Origin: DASZQY01 sp035548515
Lineage (GTDB): Bacteria; Pseudomonadota; Alphaproteobacteria; Rhizobiales; Kaistiaceae
Direction: 5' to 3'
DNA length: 64,000 bases
NCBI GenBank assembly: GCA_035548515.1
Contig: DASZSW010000023.1
Location: 1 to 64,000 of the forward strand
A program made the translations under genes and the position numbers. A model generated the notes under the pieces. It was not told where the DNA came from, did no database searches, and saw only the letters and a list, made by a program, of their open reading frames with translations. Of the stretch, positions 25,097 through 34,247 are shown one piece after another. Within the stretch, counting starts at the first letter, position 1. Each line of letters begins with the position of its first letter.

Positions 25097-26134
25097 ATGA
25101 CACTTAAGACCTTATTCCTTGGCTCCGCCGCCGCTTTTGCGGTCGTTGGCGGTGCCCAGGCTGCGGACCTTTCGGTTGCCGAACCGGTCGAGAGCGTAAA
25201 GGTTTGCGACGCTTTCGCCAGCGGCTACTGGTACATTCCGTCGTCTGACGTCTGCTTGAAGATCAGCGGTAACGTCGAATTCGACTTGAACCTGTTCTCG
25301 CTGTCTTCGACGTACGGCACGCACTCCTCGACCTGGAACTTCGTCACCGCGGCTGGCGTCTACATTGATGCCAAGTCGGTGATCGACATCGGCGAGCTCT
25401 CCGCTCACGTTGGTTTCCAGGCGAAGTATGCGGGCGATAGCACGACCGCGACGACCTGGAGCCTTGACGGCGCCTGGTTGAAGATCGGTGCCCTGCAGGC
25501 TGGTCACTTTGGCTCGCCGTTCAAGCCGGGCTCGGGCTTCGTCGACTACAACACGAAGAAGTCGGCGATCGCTGACAACAACAAGATTCAGCTCTCGTGG
25601 GCTGCTGCTGGCTTCGGCCTCGCGCTGGGTATTGAAGACCCGCGTGAGACTTGGGGCTCGTCGCTCCCGGATAGCTGGTCGATGCCGCTCATCGACGGCA
25701 ACATCACCTTCTCGTCGGGCGCTGTGGCTGGGTTCCTGTCGGCTGGCTTCGTCCAGCTCGATGCGGGCACTGCCTGGGGCGTGTCGGGCAAGGTTGACGT
25801 CGGTATCGGCGCCAACGACAAGTTGCGCTTGGTCGGCATCTACGGCGACAACCTGTTCGTCGGTGGTCCGGCGACGGCTGCTGCAACGAACAGCGGCTGG
25901 AGCGCGATCGCGTCCTTCTCGCACATGTTCAGCTCGAAGCTGGCCTTCGACGCCGAATACTCGTACCTCCACCCGTCGGCTTCGTCGGGCGCAGACTCTT
26001 GGGCCGCTGCTGCGGACTTGGTCTGGACCCCGTACGTCGGGTTCAAGGGTGTCGTGCGGGCCGGCTACGCCAACACGGTCACTGCGACCACTGGTTCCTG
26101 GAGCGCGCAGGTTTACCTCAAGCGTTCCTGGTAG
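25097..26134 (+). CDS. Porin (Porin_2-like family)
   Basis: The 345-residue precursor has a signal peptide (MTLKTLFLGSAAAFAVVGGAQA). The N-terminal mature part, VKVCDAFASGYWYIPSSDVCLKISGNVEFDL, has the two-cysteine C-x-14-C pattern of rhizobial porins (Porin_2 family). Alternating strands follow, rich in Tyr, Trp and Ser, and the protein ends in an aromatic residue (KRSW). It is the general diffusion pore of the outer membrane. Codon use is highly biased (GTC, CTC, AAG, ACC) as in abundant proteins. It is monocistronic, with a strong terminator behind. The start is set by GGAGG 7 bp upstream and the signal peptide. Confidence 0.92.
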   Translation: MTLKTLFLGSAAAFAVVGGAQAADLSVAEPVESVKVCDAFASGYWYIPSSDVCLKISGNVEFDLNLFSLSSTYGTHSSTWNFVTAAGVYIDAKSVIDIGELSAHVGFQAKYAGDSTTATTWSLDGAWLKIGALQAGHFGSPFKPGSGFVDYNTKKSAIADNNKIQLSWAAAGFGLALGIEDPRETWGSSLPDSWSMPLIDGNITFSSGAVAGFLSAGFVQLDAGTAWGVSGKVDVGIGANDKLRLVGIYGDNLFVGGPATAAATNSGWSAIASFSHMFSSKLAFDAEYSYLHPSASSGADSWAAAADLVWTPYVGFKGVVRAGYANTVTATTGSWSAQVYLKRSW

Positions 26135-26166
26135 TCGCTCAGCGACAGCCAGACAAAGATTGGAAG

Positions 26167-26195
26167 AGCCCGGCGGTTTTCCGCCGGGCTTTTTC
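26167..26195 (+). terminator. Rho-independent terminator after the porin
   Basis: A perfect 10-bp stem AGCCCGGCGG-TTTT-CCGCCGGGCT is followed by TTTTC. Confidence 0.9.
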
Positions 26196-26293
26196 ATTTT
26201 GGGGCCCGACTCAGGGCCGGCTTCCTTGCCCCAATCTGACCGCGATCGCCGGTTGGGATGCACCCTCGGCGGCGTTTCAGGTAAACAGGCGGC

Positions 26294-28429
26294 ATGAATT
26301 GGCAGCGTTGGATCCGGCCAGGCCTGATCGTCACGTTCTTCATGGCGGGGTTGGCGCTGGTCCTTCGGGACGGCAGCGTCGAGCGGGATATCGGCGCGCG
26401 GGTCACGGCTGAATTGGCCGCGCAGGGCCTTCCTTGGGCGAGCGCGGACGTTTCCGCCCGCGATGTGACCCTGCATGGCATGGCCCCCTCGGTTGAGGCG
26501 CAGGAGCAGGCGGTCGCGGTCGCCGCCAAGGTCCGCGGCGTGCGCGCGGTGACCAACGGCAGCGATCTGCTTCCGATCATGTCGCCCTATGTCTGGTCGG
26601 CGAAGCGGGACGGGAGGGCTGTGACGCTGACCGGCGCCGTGCCGTCCGAAGGATCGCGGGCGGCGATTCTCGCGGCGGCCAGGCGCGCGATGCCCGACGC
26701 CGAGATCCACGACGGCATGCAGTTGGGCCGCGGAGCTCCGCCGACGTTCAACTCGGCGGCCACCTTCAGCCTGGTCCGGCTCGCGGCGCTCGGCGATGGA
26801 GTCGTGACGCTGACCGACTCGACGCTTGCCGTCAGCGGCACGGCGGCGAGCGCGCAAGCTTATGCCGACGCGCGCACCGCATTCAGTCAGCAACTCCCGG
26901 CCGCGGTCACGCTCGGCCCGGTCGATGTCCTGCCGGCGCGCGCGAGTCCGTTTGTCTTCTCCGCCAACTTTGACGGTAAGGCGGTGTCGCTCGTCGGCTA
27001 CGTGCCGAACGATATCGTGCACAAGACTCTCGTCGCCACCACCAAGGCGACGCTGCCCGGCACACCCATTTCCGACGCCGTTGCGGTTGCGTCCGGCGAT
27101 CCGCCTGGCTTTGCCGAAGCGGCAAGCTTCGCCATCGCGCAGCTCGACCGGATGCGCGATGGCGGCGTCACGCTCGATGGTCTCAATCTGGATGTGTCGG
27201 GCACGGCGAAGAGCGTCGACGACTACGAGGCGTTGCTCGAGAATCTTTCGACCGGGCTGCCCCAGGGCATGAAGCTCGTGTCGGCGGCGGTCGCGCCGGC
27301 TGTGGCCTCACCCTATGGCTGGTCGGCCGAGAAGACCGGCGACGCCGTCGTGTTGTCTGGGTATGTGCCCTCCGCCGACGGCCACGACGAGGTGATGGCG
27401 ACGGCGCGAATCGTCTTTGCCGGCGACAAGATCGACGACCGCGTGCGGGTCGCGGCGGGCGAGCCGCGCATGGACTGGATCGGCGCGATCAAGTTCGCCA
27501 TGAGCCAGCTGGCACGCCTGGCGAACGGCAAGGTGGCCATCGGCGACCAGTCGTATTCCATCGAGGGCGAGGCGGCCTCCGCGGAAGCCTACGGCCAGAT
27601 TCTCGATGCGAACGGGCGGACGCTGCCGGCAAGCCTGACGCTTACGCGTGGTGACATCACGCCACCACGTGTGACGCCCTTCCGTTTCGTTGCGGAGCGC
27701 CGCGGGGCCGGCATCGCTATGAGCGGCTACGTGCCCGACGAGCCGTCGCGCGAGGCGATCTTCAGTGCGGCGCATCGCAAGTTTGGGGCGGTGGAGATCT
27801 CCGGCGACCTTGTCTTCGCCGCTGGGGCGCCGGACGGCTTCGTCGACGCCGTCAACGCCGCGCTTCAGGCATTGAGCCGCATGGCGGGCGGCTACGTGGA
27901 GGTGGTCGACAATGCGGTGACGGTGCAGGGACTCGTGTACCAGCCGGGCGCGGTCGGCGACATCACAGACACGTTGTCCGCCGCATTGCCCGAAGGTTTC
28001 ACGGCGGATGCAACCGGCGTCGAAGCGCGGCAAGAAGATCAGCCGATCGCCGCATCCGACTGCCGTGACAAGCTCCAGGCCGTGCTGCAGGCCGGGCGCA
28101 TCGCTTTTGACGGCGCACAAGCCGAGATCGCAGGCGACAGCGTCGGCGTGTTGGACCGCGTGTCCGCGGTGGTCGCGCGCTGCCCCGATGCTGCGGTGGA
28201 GGTCGGCGCCTATTCCGATTCGGAAGGTTCCTCGTCGCGCAACCGCGATCGCACCCAGGCGCGCGCCGACGCCATCGTCGATTTTCTGGTCTCCGCGGGG
28301 GTGAAGCGGGAGAGGCTGACGGCGGTTGGTTACGGCGAGAAGAATCCGATTGCTGACAACACGACAAAAGAAGGGAAGGCGGCGAACCAGCGGATCGAAT
28401 TTTCCGTTGCGCTGCCGGACGGCGGATAG
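26294..28429 (+). CDS. BON-like repeat protein with C-terminal OmpA domain
   Basis: The 711-residue protein begins with a membrane anchor or signal (about 8-25). Residues 30-90 look like a BON domain (HGMAPSVEAQEQAVAVAAKV). Then come four tandem repeats of about 121 residues, starting at the SPYVW/SPFVF/SPYGW/TPFRF motifs at 97, 218, 339 and 461; each has an L-x-G-x-V-P strand and an A-x-x-F-x-x-x-Q-L helix. The C-terminus (about 595-711) is OmpA-like and peptidoglycan-binding: VEVGAYSDSEGSSSRNRDRTQARA and YGEKNPIADN. Two short membrane genes follow directly. A periplasmic scaffold tying the inner membrane to the wall is a fair inference. Confidence 0.85.
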   Translation: MNWQRWIRPGLIVTFFMAGLALVLRDGSVERDIGARVTAELAAQGLPWASADVSARDVTLHGMAPSVEAQEQAVAVAAKVRGVRAVTNGSDLLPIMSPYVWSAKRDGRAVTLTGAVPSEGSRAAILAAARRAMPDAEIHDGMQLGRGAPPTFNSAATFSLVRLAALGDGVVTLTDSTLAVSGTAASAQAYADARTAFSQQLPAAVTLGPVDVLPARASPFVFSANFDGKAVSLVGYVPNDIVHKTLVATTKATLPGTPISDAVAVASGDPPGFAEAASFAIAQLDRMRDGGVTLDGLNLDVSGTAKSVDDYEALLENLSTGLPQGMKLVSAAVAPAVASPYGWSAEKTGDAVVLSGYVPSADGHDEVMATARIVFAGDKIDDRVRVAAGEPRMDWIGAIKFAMSQLARLANGKVAIGDQSYSIEGEAASAEAYGQILDANGRTLPASLTLTRGDITPPRVTPFRFVAERRGAGIAMSGYVPDEPSREAIFSAAHRKFGAVEISGDLVFAAGAPDGFVDAVNAALQALSRMAGGYVEVVDNAVTVQGLVYQPGAVGDITDTLSAALPEGFTADATGVEARQEDQPIAASDCRDKLQAVLQAGRIAFDGAQAEIAGDSVGVLDRVSAVVARCPDAAVEVGAYSDSEGSSSRNRDRTQARADAIVDFLVSAGVKRERLTAVGYGEKNPIADNTTKEGKAANQRIEFSVALPDGG

Positions 28430-28570
28430 ATGCTGTACGTGATCGTCGCTTATTGGCCCTTCCTGCTCGCCGCGCTTGTGCTCGGCGTGCTGATCGGCTG
28501 GTGGCATCAGGACCCGCGCAGCGCCGACGATATGACGGCGTGGCTGGAACCGGGGCGCGACGAGCCATGA
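28430..28570 (+). CDS. 46-residue membrane protein in the BON/OmpA operon
   Basis: The ATG follows the previous TAG without a gap, and the last codons overlap the next gene by ATGA (28567-28570). The protein, MLYVIVAYWPFLLAALVLG..., has one transmembrane helix (about 2-24), then WWHQDPRSADDMTAWLEPGRDEP. The double coupling and clean hydrophobic profile make it a real gene despite its size. Function unknown. Confidence 0.75.
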   Translation: MLYVIVAYWPFLLAALVLGVLIGWWHQDPRSADDMTAWLEPGRDEP

Positions 28571-29397
28571 TCTGGCATTTCGCCGAGGTCTGGTTCCTGC
28601 TCGCGATCGCGTTCGCGATAGGCTGCGTCCTGGGCTCGTACTTCTACGGGTTGTTGGCGGAGACGCGCCTGGCGCTGGTACAGGGTGCGGTGGCCGATCA
28701 GGTCGGCGATGTCGTCGACCGCATCAAGGCGTCGCTTGGCATGAGCGCGGATTGGCGGCCGCAGCACGGCCGTGCCGTCGAGCGGCCGGTCCCGCCCGAG
28801 CCCGCGCCTCGCGCTCCTGAGCCGGCGGACGACGGCTACGACGAGATCGCGGCGCCCGTCACCTATGCCGCGCCTCAGCCGAGCGATGCACGAACCCGTG
28901 CCGCGCCCGCCGAAGAGGATGACGAGGACGTCGAACCGCTCGTCAGCGAGGATCCGGAGCGGCTGGCGTCGGCTGAGGCGGTTGGCGACGACGGCATCGT
29001 GCCAATGCGGCCGGCGGGGCTGGTGCAGCCGCGCGGCGGAGTGCCCGACAACCTCACCCGCATCCGCGGCGTGGGTGAGCGGAACGAGGCGCGTCTCAAC
29101 GGCCTCGGCATTTTCCACTTCGGACAGATCGCTGCCTGGACGCCGGGCGAGGTGCGCTGGATCGGTCAATACCTCGCGTTCCCGGAGCGGATCGAGCGCG
29201 ACGATTGGGTGGGGCAGGCGATGATACTGGCCAGCGGTGGCGATACCGGCTTCGAGAAATCGGCTGACCGGCGGAGGCGGCGGCGACGCGAGCGCCAGCG
29301 GCAGGCAGACGCCGAGCAGCTCGCTTCCGATGTGGAAAGCATCATGGGCCGCCGGCGGACGACGGCGCGCCGCTCCGAAGAAGAAGACGAAGACTAG
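28567..29397 (+). CDS. Membrane-anchored protein with helix-hairpin-helix-like C-terminal domain
   Basis: The 276-residue protein has one N-terminal transmembrane helix (about 8-30), a disordered Pro/Ala/acidic linker (about 70-150), and a compact domain at about 157-225: GGVPDNLTRIRGVGERNEARLNGLGIFHFGQIAAWT. This matches the helix-hairpin-helix-like domain that databases often mislabel as L21 or NADH dehydrogenase subunit E-like. An Arg-rich coil (RRRRRRERQRQ) and an acidic end follow. It overlaps the 46-aa gene by ATGA and shares CTAG stops with the convergent hydrolase. DNA, RNA or protein binding of the HhH-like fold is not shown. Confidence 0.8.
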   Translation: MIWHFAEVWFLLAIAFAIGCVLGSYFYGLLAETRLALVQGAVADQVGDVVDRIKASLGMSADWRPQHGRAVERPVPPEPAPRAPEPADDGYDEIAAPVTYAAPQPSDARTRAAPAEEDDEDVEPLVSEDPERLASAEAVGDDGIVPMRPAGLVQPRGGVPDNLTRIRGVGERNEARLNGLGIFHFGQIAAWTPGEVRWIGQYLAFPERIERDDWVGQAMILASGGDTGFEKSADRRRRRRRERQRQADAEQLASDVESIMGRRRTTARRSEEEDED

Positions 29398-30380
29398 TTC
29401 GAGGACGGAGCGTCGAGGTCGTAGGTGGGCGGCTCCTTCGCCACGATCGCGTCCGGCGATGCTTCCGAGCCTTCCGCTGCGGCGATGAACGCCGCGATCC
29501 GTGACAGCAACGCTCCGCGCAGCAGAGGCGCGTGCCCCTCGTTCGGGATGACGACAGTTTCGACGCGTGCATGCGCCCGTGCCATCTCGGCAAGCGTCTC
29601 GGCCGATAGCAGGTCCGAGTTGGCGCCGCGTATCGCCAGCACCGGCAGGTCCTTCAACGCGCGGAATTCATCCCACAGTGCGGGGATCGGCTGGTCGAAC
29701 TCGACGCCCGCCAGCGTCTGCGCGAGCGCCGGATCGTAGTCGGACTTCGGTGCGCCTGCCTCGCTGGTGTAGGTGAGGCGCGCGAACTGATCCCAGTCTG
29801 CCTCGTCCCACGCTGTGAAGGCGCCACCGTGCAGTCGGCGCTGAATGCGCGAGGCGTCCCGCCAATCGTCAGGAATGGGCGTGCGGCCAACGTAAGTCTT
29901 GAGCCGCGCCAGGCCGCGCGCTTCCACTGCCGGGCCGATGTCGTTGAGCACCAGTGCTGCAACGGTCGCCGGGCGCATCGTGCCCATCAGCATGCCGATG
30001 ATGCCGCCGCGCGAGGTGCCGACGATCACCGCGCGCGGAATGTTGAGCGCCGCCATGCCGTCGAAGATGTCGTTGGTTTCGGTCACCGGGTTGTAGCCGT
30101 CGCGGCGGCGGTCCCAGGCGGATCGTCCGCGGCCCCGGTAGTCGAAGGCGACGACGCGGCGTGGGCGGGCGCGGTGCGTCGACAGGAACGCGGCGAGCGT
30201 GTCGAAATCGCGGGTCGTGCGCGTCAGCCCTGGAAGGCAGACGACCGGCGTCCATGGCGAATTGCGCTCGCCCCAATCCCCGGCATAGAGCGACAGTCCG
30301 TCAGCGCTGGCATAGAAGACGTCGCGCGATACCGCGGTCGCCGGCGCGCTTTCCTCGACGGGTGTGGATGCCTTGGCCAT
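29394..30380 (-). CDS. Alpha/beta hydrolase
   Basis: The 328-residue protein has the fold's landmarks: VVCLPGLTRTTRDFDTLA (oxyanion region), AFDYRGRGRSAWD, the nucleophile elbow GTSRGG (Ser123), LAIRGANSDLLS with the acidic residue, and NEGHAPLL with the catalytic His. There is no signal peptide. Substrate unknown. It is convergent with the HhH-like gene (CTAG overlap) and 33 bp downstream of the transglycosylase in the same direction. Confidence 0.88.
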   Translation of the reverse strand: MAKASTPVEESAPATAVSRDVFYASADGLSLYAGDWGERNSPWTPVVCLPGLTRTTRDFDTLAAFLSTHRARPRRVVAFDYRGRGRSAWDRRRDGYNPVTETNDIFDGMAALNIPRAVIVGTSRGGIIGMLMGTMRPATVAALVLNDIGPAVEARGLARLKTYVGRTPIPDDWRDASRIQRRLHGGAFTAWDEADWDQFARLTYTSEAGAPKSDYDPALAQTLAGVEFDQPIPALWDEFRALKDLPVLAIRGANSDLLSAETLAEMARAHARVETVVIPNEGHAPLLRGALLSRIAAFIAAAEGSEASPDAIVAKEPPTYDLDAPSSN

Positions 30381-30413
30381 CGGCGCGGTTATCCGCTGGC
30401 AGATGGCGCCCGG

Positions 30414-32687
30414 TCAACCGGCGGCGCCGCGGCGGAGGTCGGCCTCGATGCGGAGTGCAGGCGAGCCGAGGCGGGCCCGATAAACTTGGAGATTTTCGAT
30501 GATGCGCTGGACGTAGTTGCGCGTCTCGGTGAACGGAATGAGTTCGATCCAGTTCACGACGTCAACGTTGGGATCGCGCGGATCGCCGTGATCCTTGACC
30601 CATTGCGCTACCCGGCTCGCGCCGGCGTTGTAGGCCGCGAAGGTCATGACATAGGAGCCGCCGAACGTGTCGACGAGGTCGCCGAGATGGGCGGCGCCGA
30701 GGGTCGCGTTATAGCCGGGGTCCGCTGTCAGTCGCGCCTTGGAGTAGGGGAGCCCAACGTCTTTCGCGACCTGTTTGGCGGTCGCAGGCATCAGCTGGAG
30801 CAGGCCGCGGGCGCCGGCCGAGGAAATTGCTCCGGGATTGAAGGCGCTCTCCTGCCGGGCGATGGCGAAGACGACCGGGCGCTCGACGCTCGGAGTCTTG
30901 GCCGAGGCGGGGATGGCGGCGGTCGGGAAAGCCAATGCCTCCACCGGCAGGCCGCGCACGGCGGCGGTCTTCCCGATCTGCAGTGCGAGCTGATGGTTGC
31001 CACTGTCCTCCGCCATTCCGGCAAGCAGCGCGATCTCGCCCGGGTCCGACAGTGTCTCCGCAAGGTGGCGATAGAGCACTGCCGCCTGCGAGTCGTAGCC
31101 AACAGCGGTCAGGTGGCGGATCGCGATCACCAGCTCGCGGCTGGCAAACGTCGCCCGCGTGGTCGCGTTGGCCGCCGGTGGCGCGCCGATCGCGAGCGGC
31201 CCGCCGCCGATGCGGGCAGCGGCGAGCTGGCCGTAGAACGTGGTGCGGAAGACGGCGGCGTTGGCGTACTGGGCGCGCGCGGTCTTGGGATCGCCCGCCG
31301 CCTCGGCGGTGCGGCCGAGCCAGTATTGGGCACGCGACAGGCTGAGAGGCATTTTGGAGAGGGCAGCGATCGCCGCGAAATGATCGCGCGCCATGGCCGG
31401 GTTGTGGAGGTATTCCAGCGCGTACCAGCCGGCGTGGAATTCGGCCTCGGCCTGGAACGTGGGCGATTCAGCGGCGTGGTTTGCAGCGATAGTGTAGGCC
31501 AGACGCGGGTTGTTCAATTCGATGAGCGCGCGCGAAATCAGCCGGCGCTCCACCCACCATGCGTCGGGGTCGACCAGTGTGGCCGCGTCGCGCGGTGCGG
31601 CGGCGAGGAGCTTCGCGGCGTCGTCAATCTTGCCGGCGCGGCGCAGCACCTGAATGCGGCCGAACGTGTAGATCGTATCGCGTCTTGCTCCCGCGGGAAG
31701 CGCATCAAGGGCCGGGCCCGCTTTGGAGGACTCGCGCACCACGAGCGCCATGGCTTTGGCGAGCGCCTGCTCGCCCTTGTCGAGGAACGGCGCCACCCGC
31801 AGCGCGTCGGCGGCCCGCCCCGCGTAGAACAGGCGGTCCATCCGGTATTTGTGATCCGCGGGACGCAGCATGCCGGCAAACGAGGCGAGCAGTTTCTTTT
31901 CGGTGGCCTCGGCGAAATTCTCTTCGCGCCAGTAGGCGCGGATCACCTTGGCGGCGTCGTCACGACGGCCCACGCTGAGATACGCGTTGGCGAGCAACAT
32001 CTTGCCGTCGGCGGAGCTGGCCCTTCCCGTGGGAAACGCGCGAATGACAGCATCTGGCGCCGGCTGCTCCCGGGCGAGCGCCTGTTCGTAGCGTATGCGC
32101 ATCAGCGCCTGGTTGGGCCAGTCGGCCAGCTTCTTCTGGAGGTCGGCGATGGCCGCTGAGCTGACGCCTGCATATCCGCCGGTGGCGATCAGCCAGTTGA
32201 CGATCTTGATGTCGACCTTGTCGGGCAGGGCATATGCGGCAAGGGTAGCGGCGCCGGGGTCGTTGTTCTCCAGCAGCTTCACAGCCAGCCGCAGGCCTAC
32301 CGCATCGATCGGCTTGCCGCCCTTCGGCGCAGGCATCGTCGGTGGCGATGTCGGTTCGACCTCGACGCTTGCCGTTTCCGGCGCGTCGCTGTCCTCCGTG
32401 GCCGTTGTTTCATCGGGCGCAGCCTTCGAGATCAAGGCGCCGATCGCGTCGTCATCCTCCCGGCCGGCAGGTGCCGGCTTGGTGCTGGCGGTCGCGGCAT
32501 TCCCCGCACGCACGGGGTTGAGGCGCGGCAGCGGAACGGAGACGGTGGCAGCGGGCTTCGGCTTGGCTTTCGCCAACGCCTCGCCGGCAAGGGGCAATAT
32601 CAGCGCGAGCGTTCCGGCGCCGGCGAGCAGCGCGACCGTCAAATTCCTCAGGTGCCGGCGCATCTGGCCGGTCGCTCTCAACGCCAT
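30414..32687 (-). CDS. Soluble lytic murein transglycosylase (Slt70-type)
   Basis: The 757-residue periplasmic enzyme cleaves peptidoglycan glycan strands to 1,6-anhydro-muropeptides. A signal peptide (RRHLRNLTVALLAGAG...AGEALA) leads to a Pro/Ala-rich linker, a superhelical U-domain (about 120-580) of repeated short helices, then an SLT catalytic domain at about 600-735: RQESAFN (catalytic Glu), AGARGLLQLMPATA and AAYNAGASRV. I list ATG 32687; ATG 32663 (MRRHLRN) gives a more usual signal peptide and may be the true start. It diverges from dapA with about 200 bp between. Confidence 0.92.
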   Translation of the reverse strand: MALRATGQMRRHLRNLTVALLAGAGTLALILPLAGEALAKAKPKPAATVSVPLPRLNPVRAGNAATASTKPAPAGREDDDAIGALISKAAPDETTATEDSDAPETASVEVEPTSPPTMPAPKGGKPIDAVGLRLAVKLLENNDPGAATLAAYALPDKVDIKIVNWLIATGGYAGVSSAAIADLQKKLADWPNQALMRIRYEQALAREQPAPDAVIRAFPTGRASSADGKMLLANAYLSVGRRDDAAKVIRAYWREENFAEATEKKLLASFAGMLRPADHKYRMDRLFYAGRAADALRVAPFLDKGEQALAKAMALVVRESSKAGPALDALPAGARRDTIYTFGRIQVLRRAGKIDDAAKLLAAAPRDAATLVDPDAWWVERRLISRALIELNNPRLAYTIAANHAAESPTFQAEAEFHAGWYALEYLHNPAMARDHFAAIAALSKMPLSLSRAQYWLGRTAEAAGDPKTARAQYANAAVFRTTFYGQLAAARIGGGPLAIGAPPAANATTRATFASRELVIAIRHLTAVGYDSQAAVLYRHLAETLSDPGEIALLAGMAEDSGNHQLALQIGKTAAVRGLPVEALAFPTAAIPASAKTPSVERPVVFAIARQESAFNPGAISSAGARGLLQLMPATAKQVAKDVGLPYSKARLTADPGYNATLGAAHLGDLVDTFGGSYVMTFAAYNAGASRVAQWVKDHGDPRDPNVDVVNWIELIPFTETRNYVQRIIENLQVYRARLGSPALRIEADLRRGAAG

Positions 32688-32887
32688 GCGCCGTTAGGTC
32701 CCTTGGGAGCCGCCCACCCGGCCCGCCATTGCCGCCAGAGGCTAGTGTGCCATAGTGAACGTTTGTTTGACGACCCACTTGGAGGTGGCCGGTCTCCTTG
32801 CCCGCCTAGTGGGGCAGGACTATGGTCGCCGCCACTTTTGCAGGGTCGCCCGATGGGGAACGGGCGCGGGACGCGGGAAACGTACGG

Positions 32888-33763
32888 ATGTTCAAGGGTT
32901 CCATCACGGCTCTCGTTACGCCGATGCAGAACGGCAGCCTCGACGAGGAGGCCTTCCGCGGCTTCGTCGATTGGCAGATCGAAGAGGGTACGCATGGCCT
33001 GGTGCCGGTGGGCACCACTGGTGAAAGCCCGACGCTCAGCCACGACGAGCACAAGCGGATCGTGAAGCTCTGTATCGAGGTGGCCGACGGCCGCGTGCCG
33101 GTCATTGCCGGGGCAGGCTCCAACAACACGAAGGAAGCCATCGACCTCGCGAAGTTCGCCGAGGAAGCCGGCGCCGACGCGCTGCTAGTGGTGACCCCGT
33201 ACTACAACAAGCCCAGCCAGGAAGGGCTCTACCAGCATTACAAGGCGATCAACGATGCCGTCGGCATCCCGATCTTCATCTACAACATCCCGCCACGCTC
33301 GGTGATCGATATGAGTGTCGAGACGATGGCGCGCCTGTTCGAGTTGAAGAACATTGCCGGGGTGAAGGATGCCACCGGCAAGATCGACCGGGTCAGTCTC
33401 CAGCGCCATGCCATGGGCGCCGATTTCATCCAGCTTTCCGGCGACGATTCGACCGCGCTCGCGGTCATGGCCCATGGCGGCCACGGCTGCATCTCGGTGA
33501 CCTCCAACATCGCGCCGAAGCTGCTATCCGAGTTCCAGGAAGCGTGCCTCGCCGGCGACTACGCCAAGGCGCTGCTCTACCAGGATCGGCTGATGCCGCT
33601 CCACCGCGCGCTGTTCCTCGAGCCGAACCCTGCCGGGGTCAAGTATGCACTGTCGGTGATCGGCAAGATGCGTGACGACGTGCGCCTGCCGATGGTGAAG
33701 GTCAGCGAAGGCACCAAGGCCGAAATCCGCGAAGCGATGGTACACGCGGGCCTTATCAACTAG
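32888..33763 (+). CDS. dapA: 4-hydroxy-tetrahydrodipicolinate synthase DapA
   Basis: The 291-residue enzyme condenses pyruvate with aspartate semialdehyde in lysine and diaminopimelate synthesis. Catalytic residues are clear: Lys160 (Schiff base, GVKDATG), Tyr132 (FIYNIPPR), Tyr106 (TPYYNKPS) and the TTGES loop at 43-47. The start at 32888 matches the family; the longer frame to 32822 adds 22 unrelated residues. smpB follows after 10 bp. Confidence 0.97.
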   Translation: MFKGSITALVTPMQNGSLDEEAFRGFVDWQIEEGTHGLVPVGTTGESPTLSHDEHKRIVKLCIEVADGRVPVIAGAGSNNTKEAIDLAKFAEEAGADALLVVTPYYNKPSQEGLYQHYKAINDAVGIPIFIYNIPPRSVIDMSVETMARLFELKNIAGVKDATGKIDRVSLQRHAMGADFIQLSGDDSTALAVMAHGGHGCISVTSNIAPKLLSEFQEACLAGDYAKALLYQDRLMPLHRALFLEPNPAGVKYALSVIGKMRDDVRLPMVKVSEGTKAEIREAMVHAGLIN

Positions 33764-33773
33764 ATAAGCCGTT

Positions 33774-34247
33774 ATGGCCAACAAGGATAAGCCGGCGAAC
33801 CGGAACGCCGCGGTGAACCGCCGTGCGCGCTTCAACTATGAGATCGGGCAGATCTACGAGGCCGGCATTGCGCTGACCGGCACCGAGGTGAAGTCGTTGC
33901 GCGCCGGACAGTCCAACATCGCGGATTCGTACGCCGGTGAACGCGACGGCGAGCTGTGGCTCTACAACGCCTATATCCCGGAATACCTCCAGGCCAATCG
34001 ATTCAATCACGAGACGCGCCGGCCGCGGAAGCTGCTGCTCCATCGCCGCGAGATCAGCCGCCTGATCGGCGCCGTCGACAAGGAGGGCATGACCATCGTG
34101 CCGCTCAAGGTGTTCTTCAACGATCGCGGGCGCGCCAAGGTCGAACTCGCGGTCGCGCGCGGCAAGAAGCTGCATGACAAGCGCGAAACATCGAAATCCC
34201 GCGACTGGAATCGCGAGAAGTCCCGGCTGATGCGCGATAAGGGCTAG
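33774..34247 (+). CDS. smpB: SsrA-binding protein SmpB
   Basis: SmpB (157 residues) binds tmRNA in trans-translation. It shows RRARFNYEIGQIYEAGIALTGTEVKSLR, the RPRKLLLHRREI strand, and the basic C-terminal tail KKLHDKRETSKSRDWNREKSR. The tmRNA gene is not in the window. It is probably co-transcribed with dapA and shares CTAG stops with the convergent DUF3775 gene. Confidence 0.97.
   Translation: MANKDKPANRNAAVNRRARFNYEIGQIYEAGIALTGTEVKSLRAGQSNIADSYAGERDGELWLYNAYIPEYLQANRFNHETRRPRKLLLHRREISRLIGAVDKEGMTIVPLKVFFNDRGRAKVELAVARGKKLHDKRETSKSRDWNREKSRLMRDKG

Noticed and set aside
26294..29397. Secretion or defence island
   Set aside because: The operon has envelope features only: anchors, BON-like repeats and OmpA. 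No nuclease, ATPase or toxin motif is present.
29829..32159. Open frame of 776 codons on the plus strand
   Set aside because: Antisense to the hydrolase and the lytic transglycosylase and crossing both; no recognisable domain.
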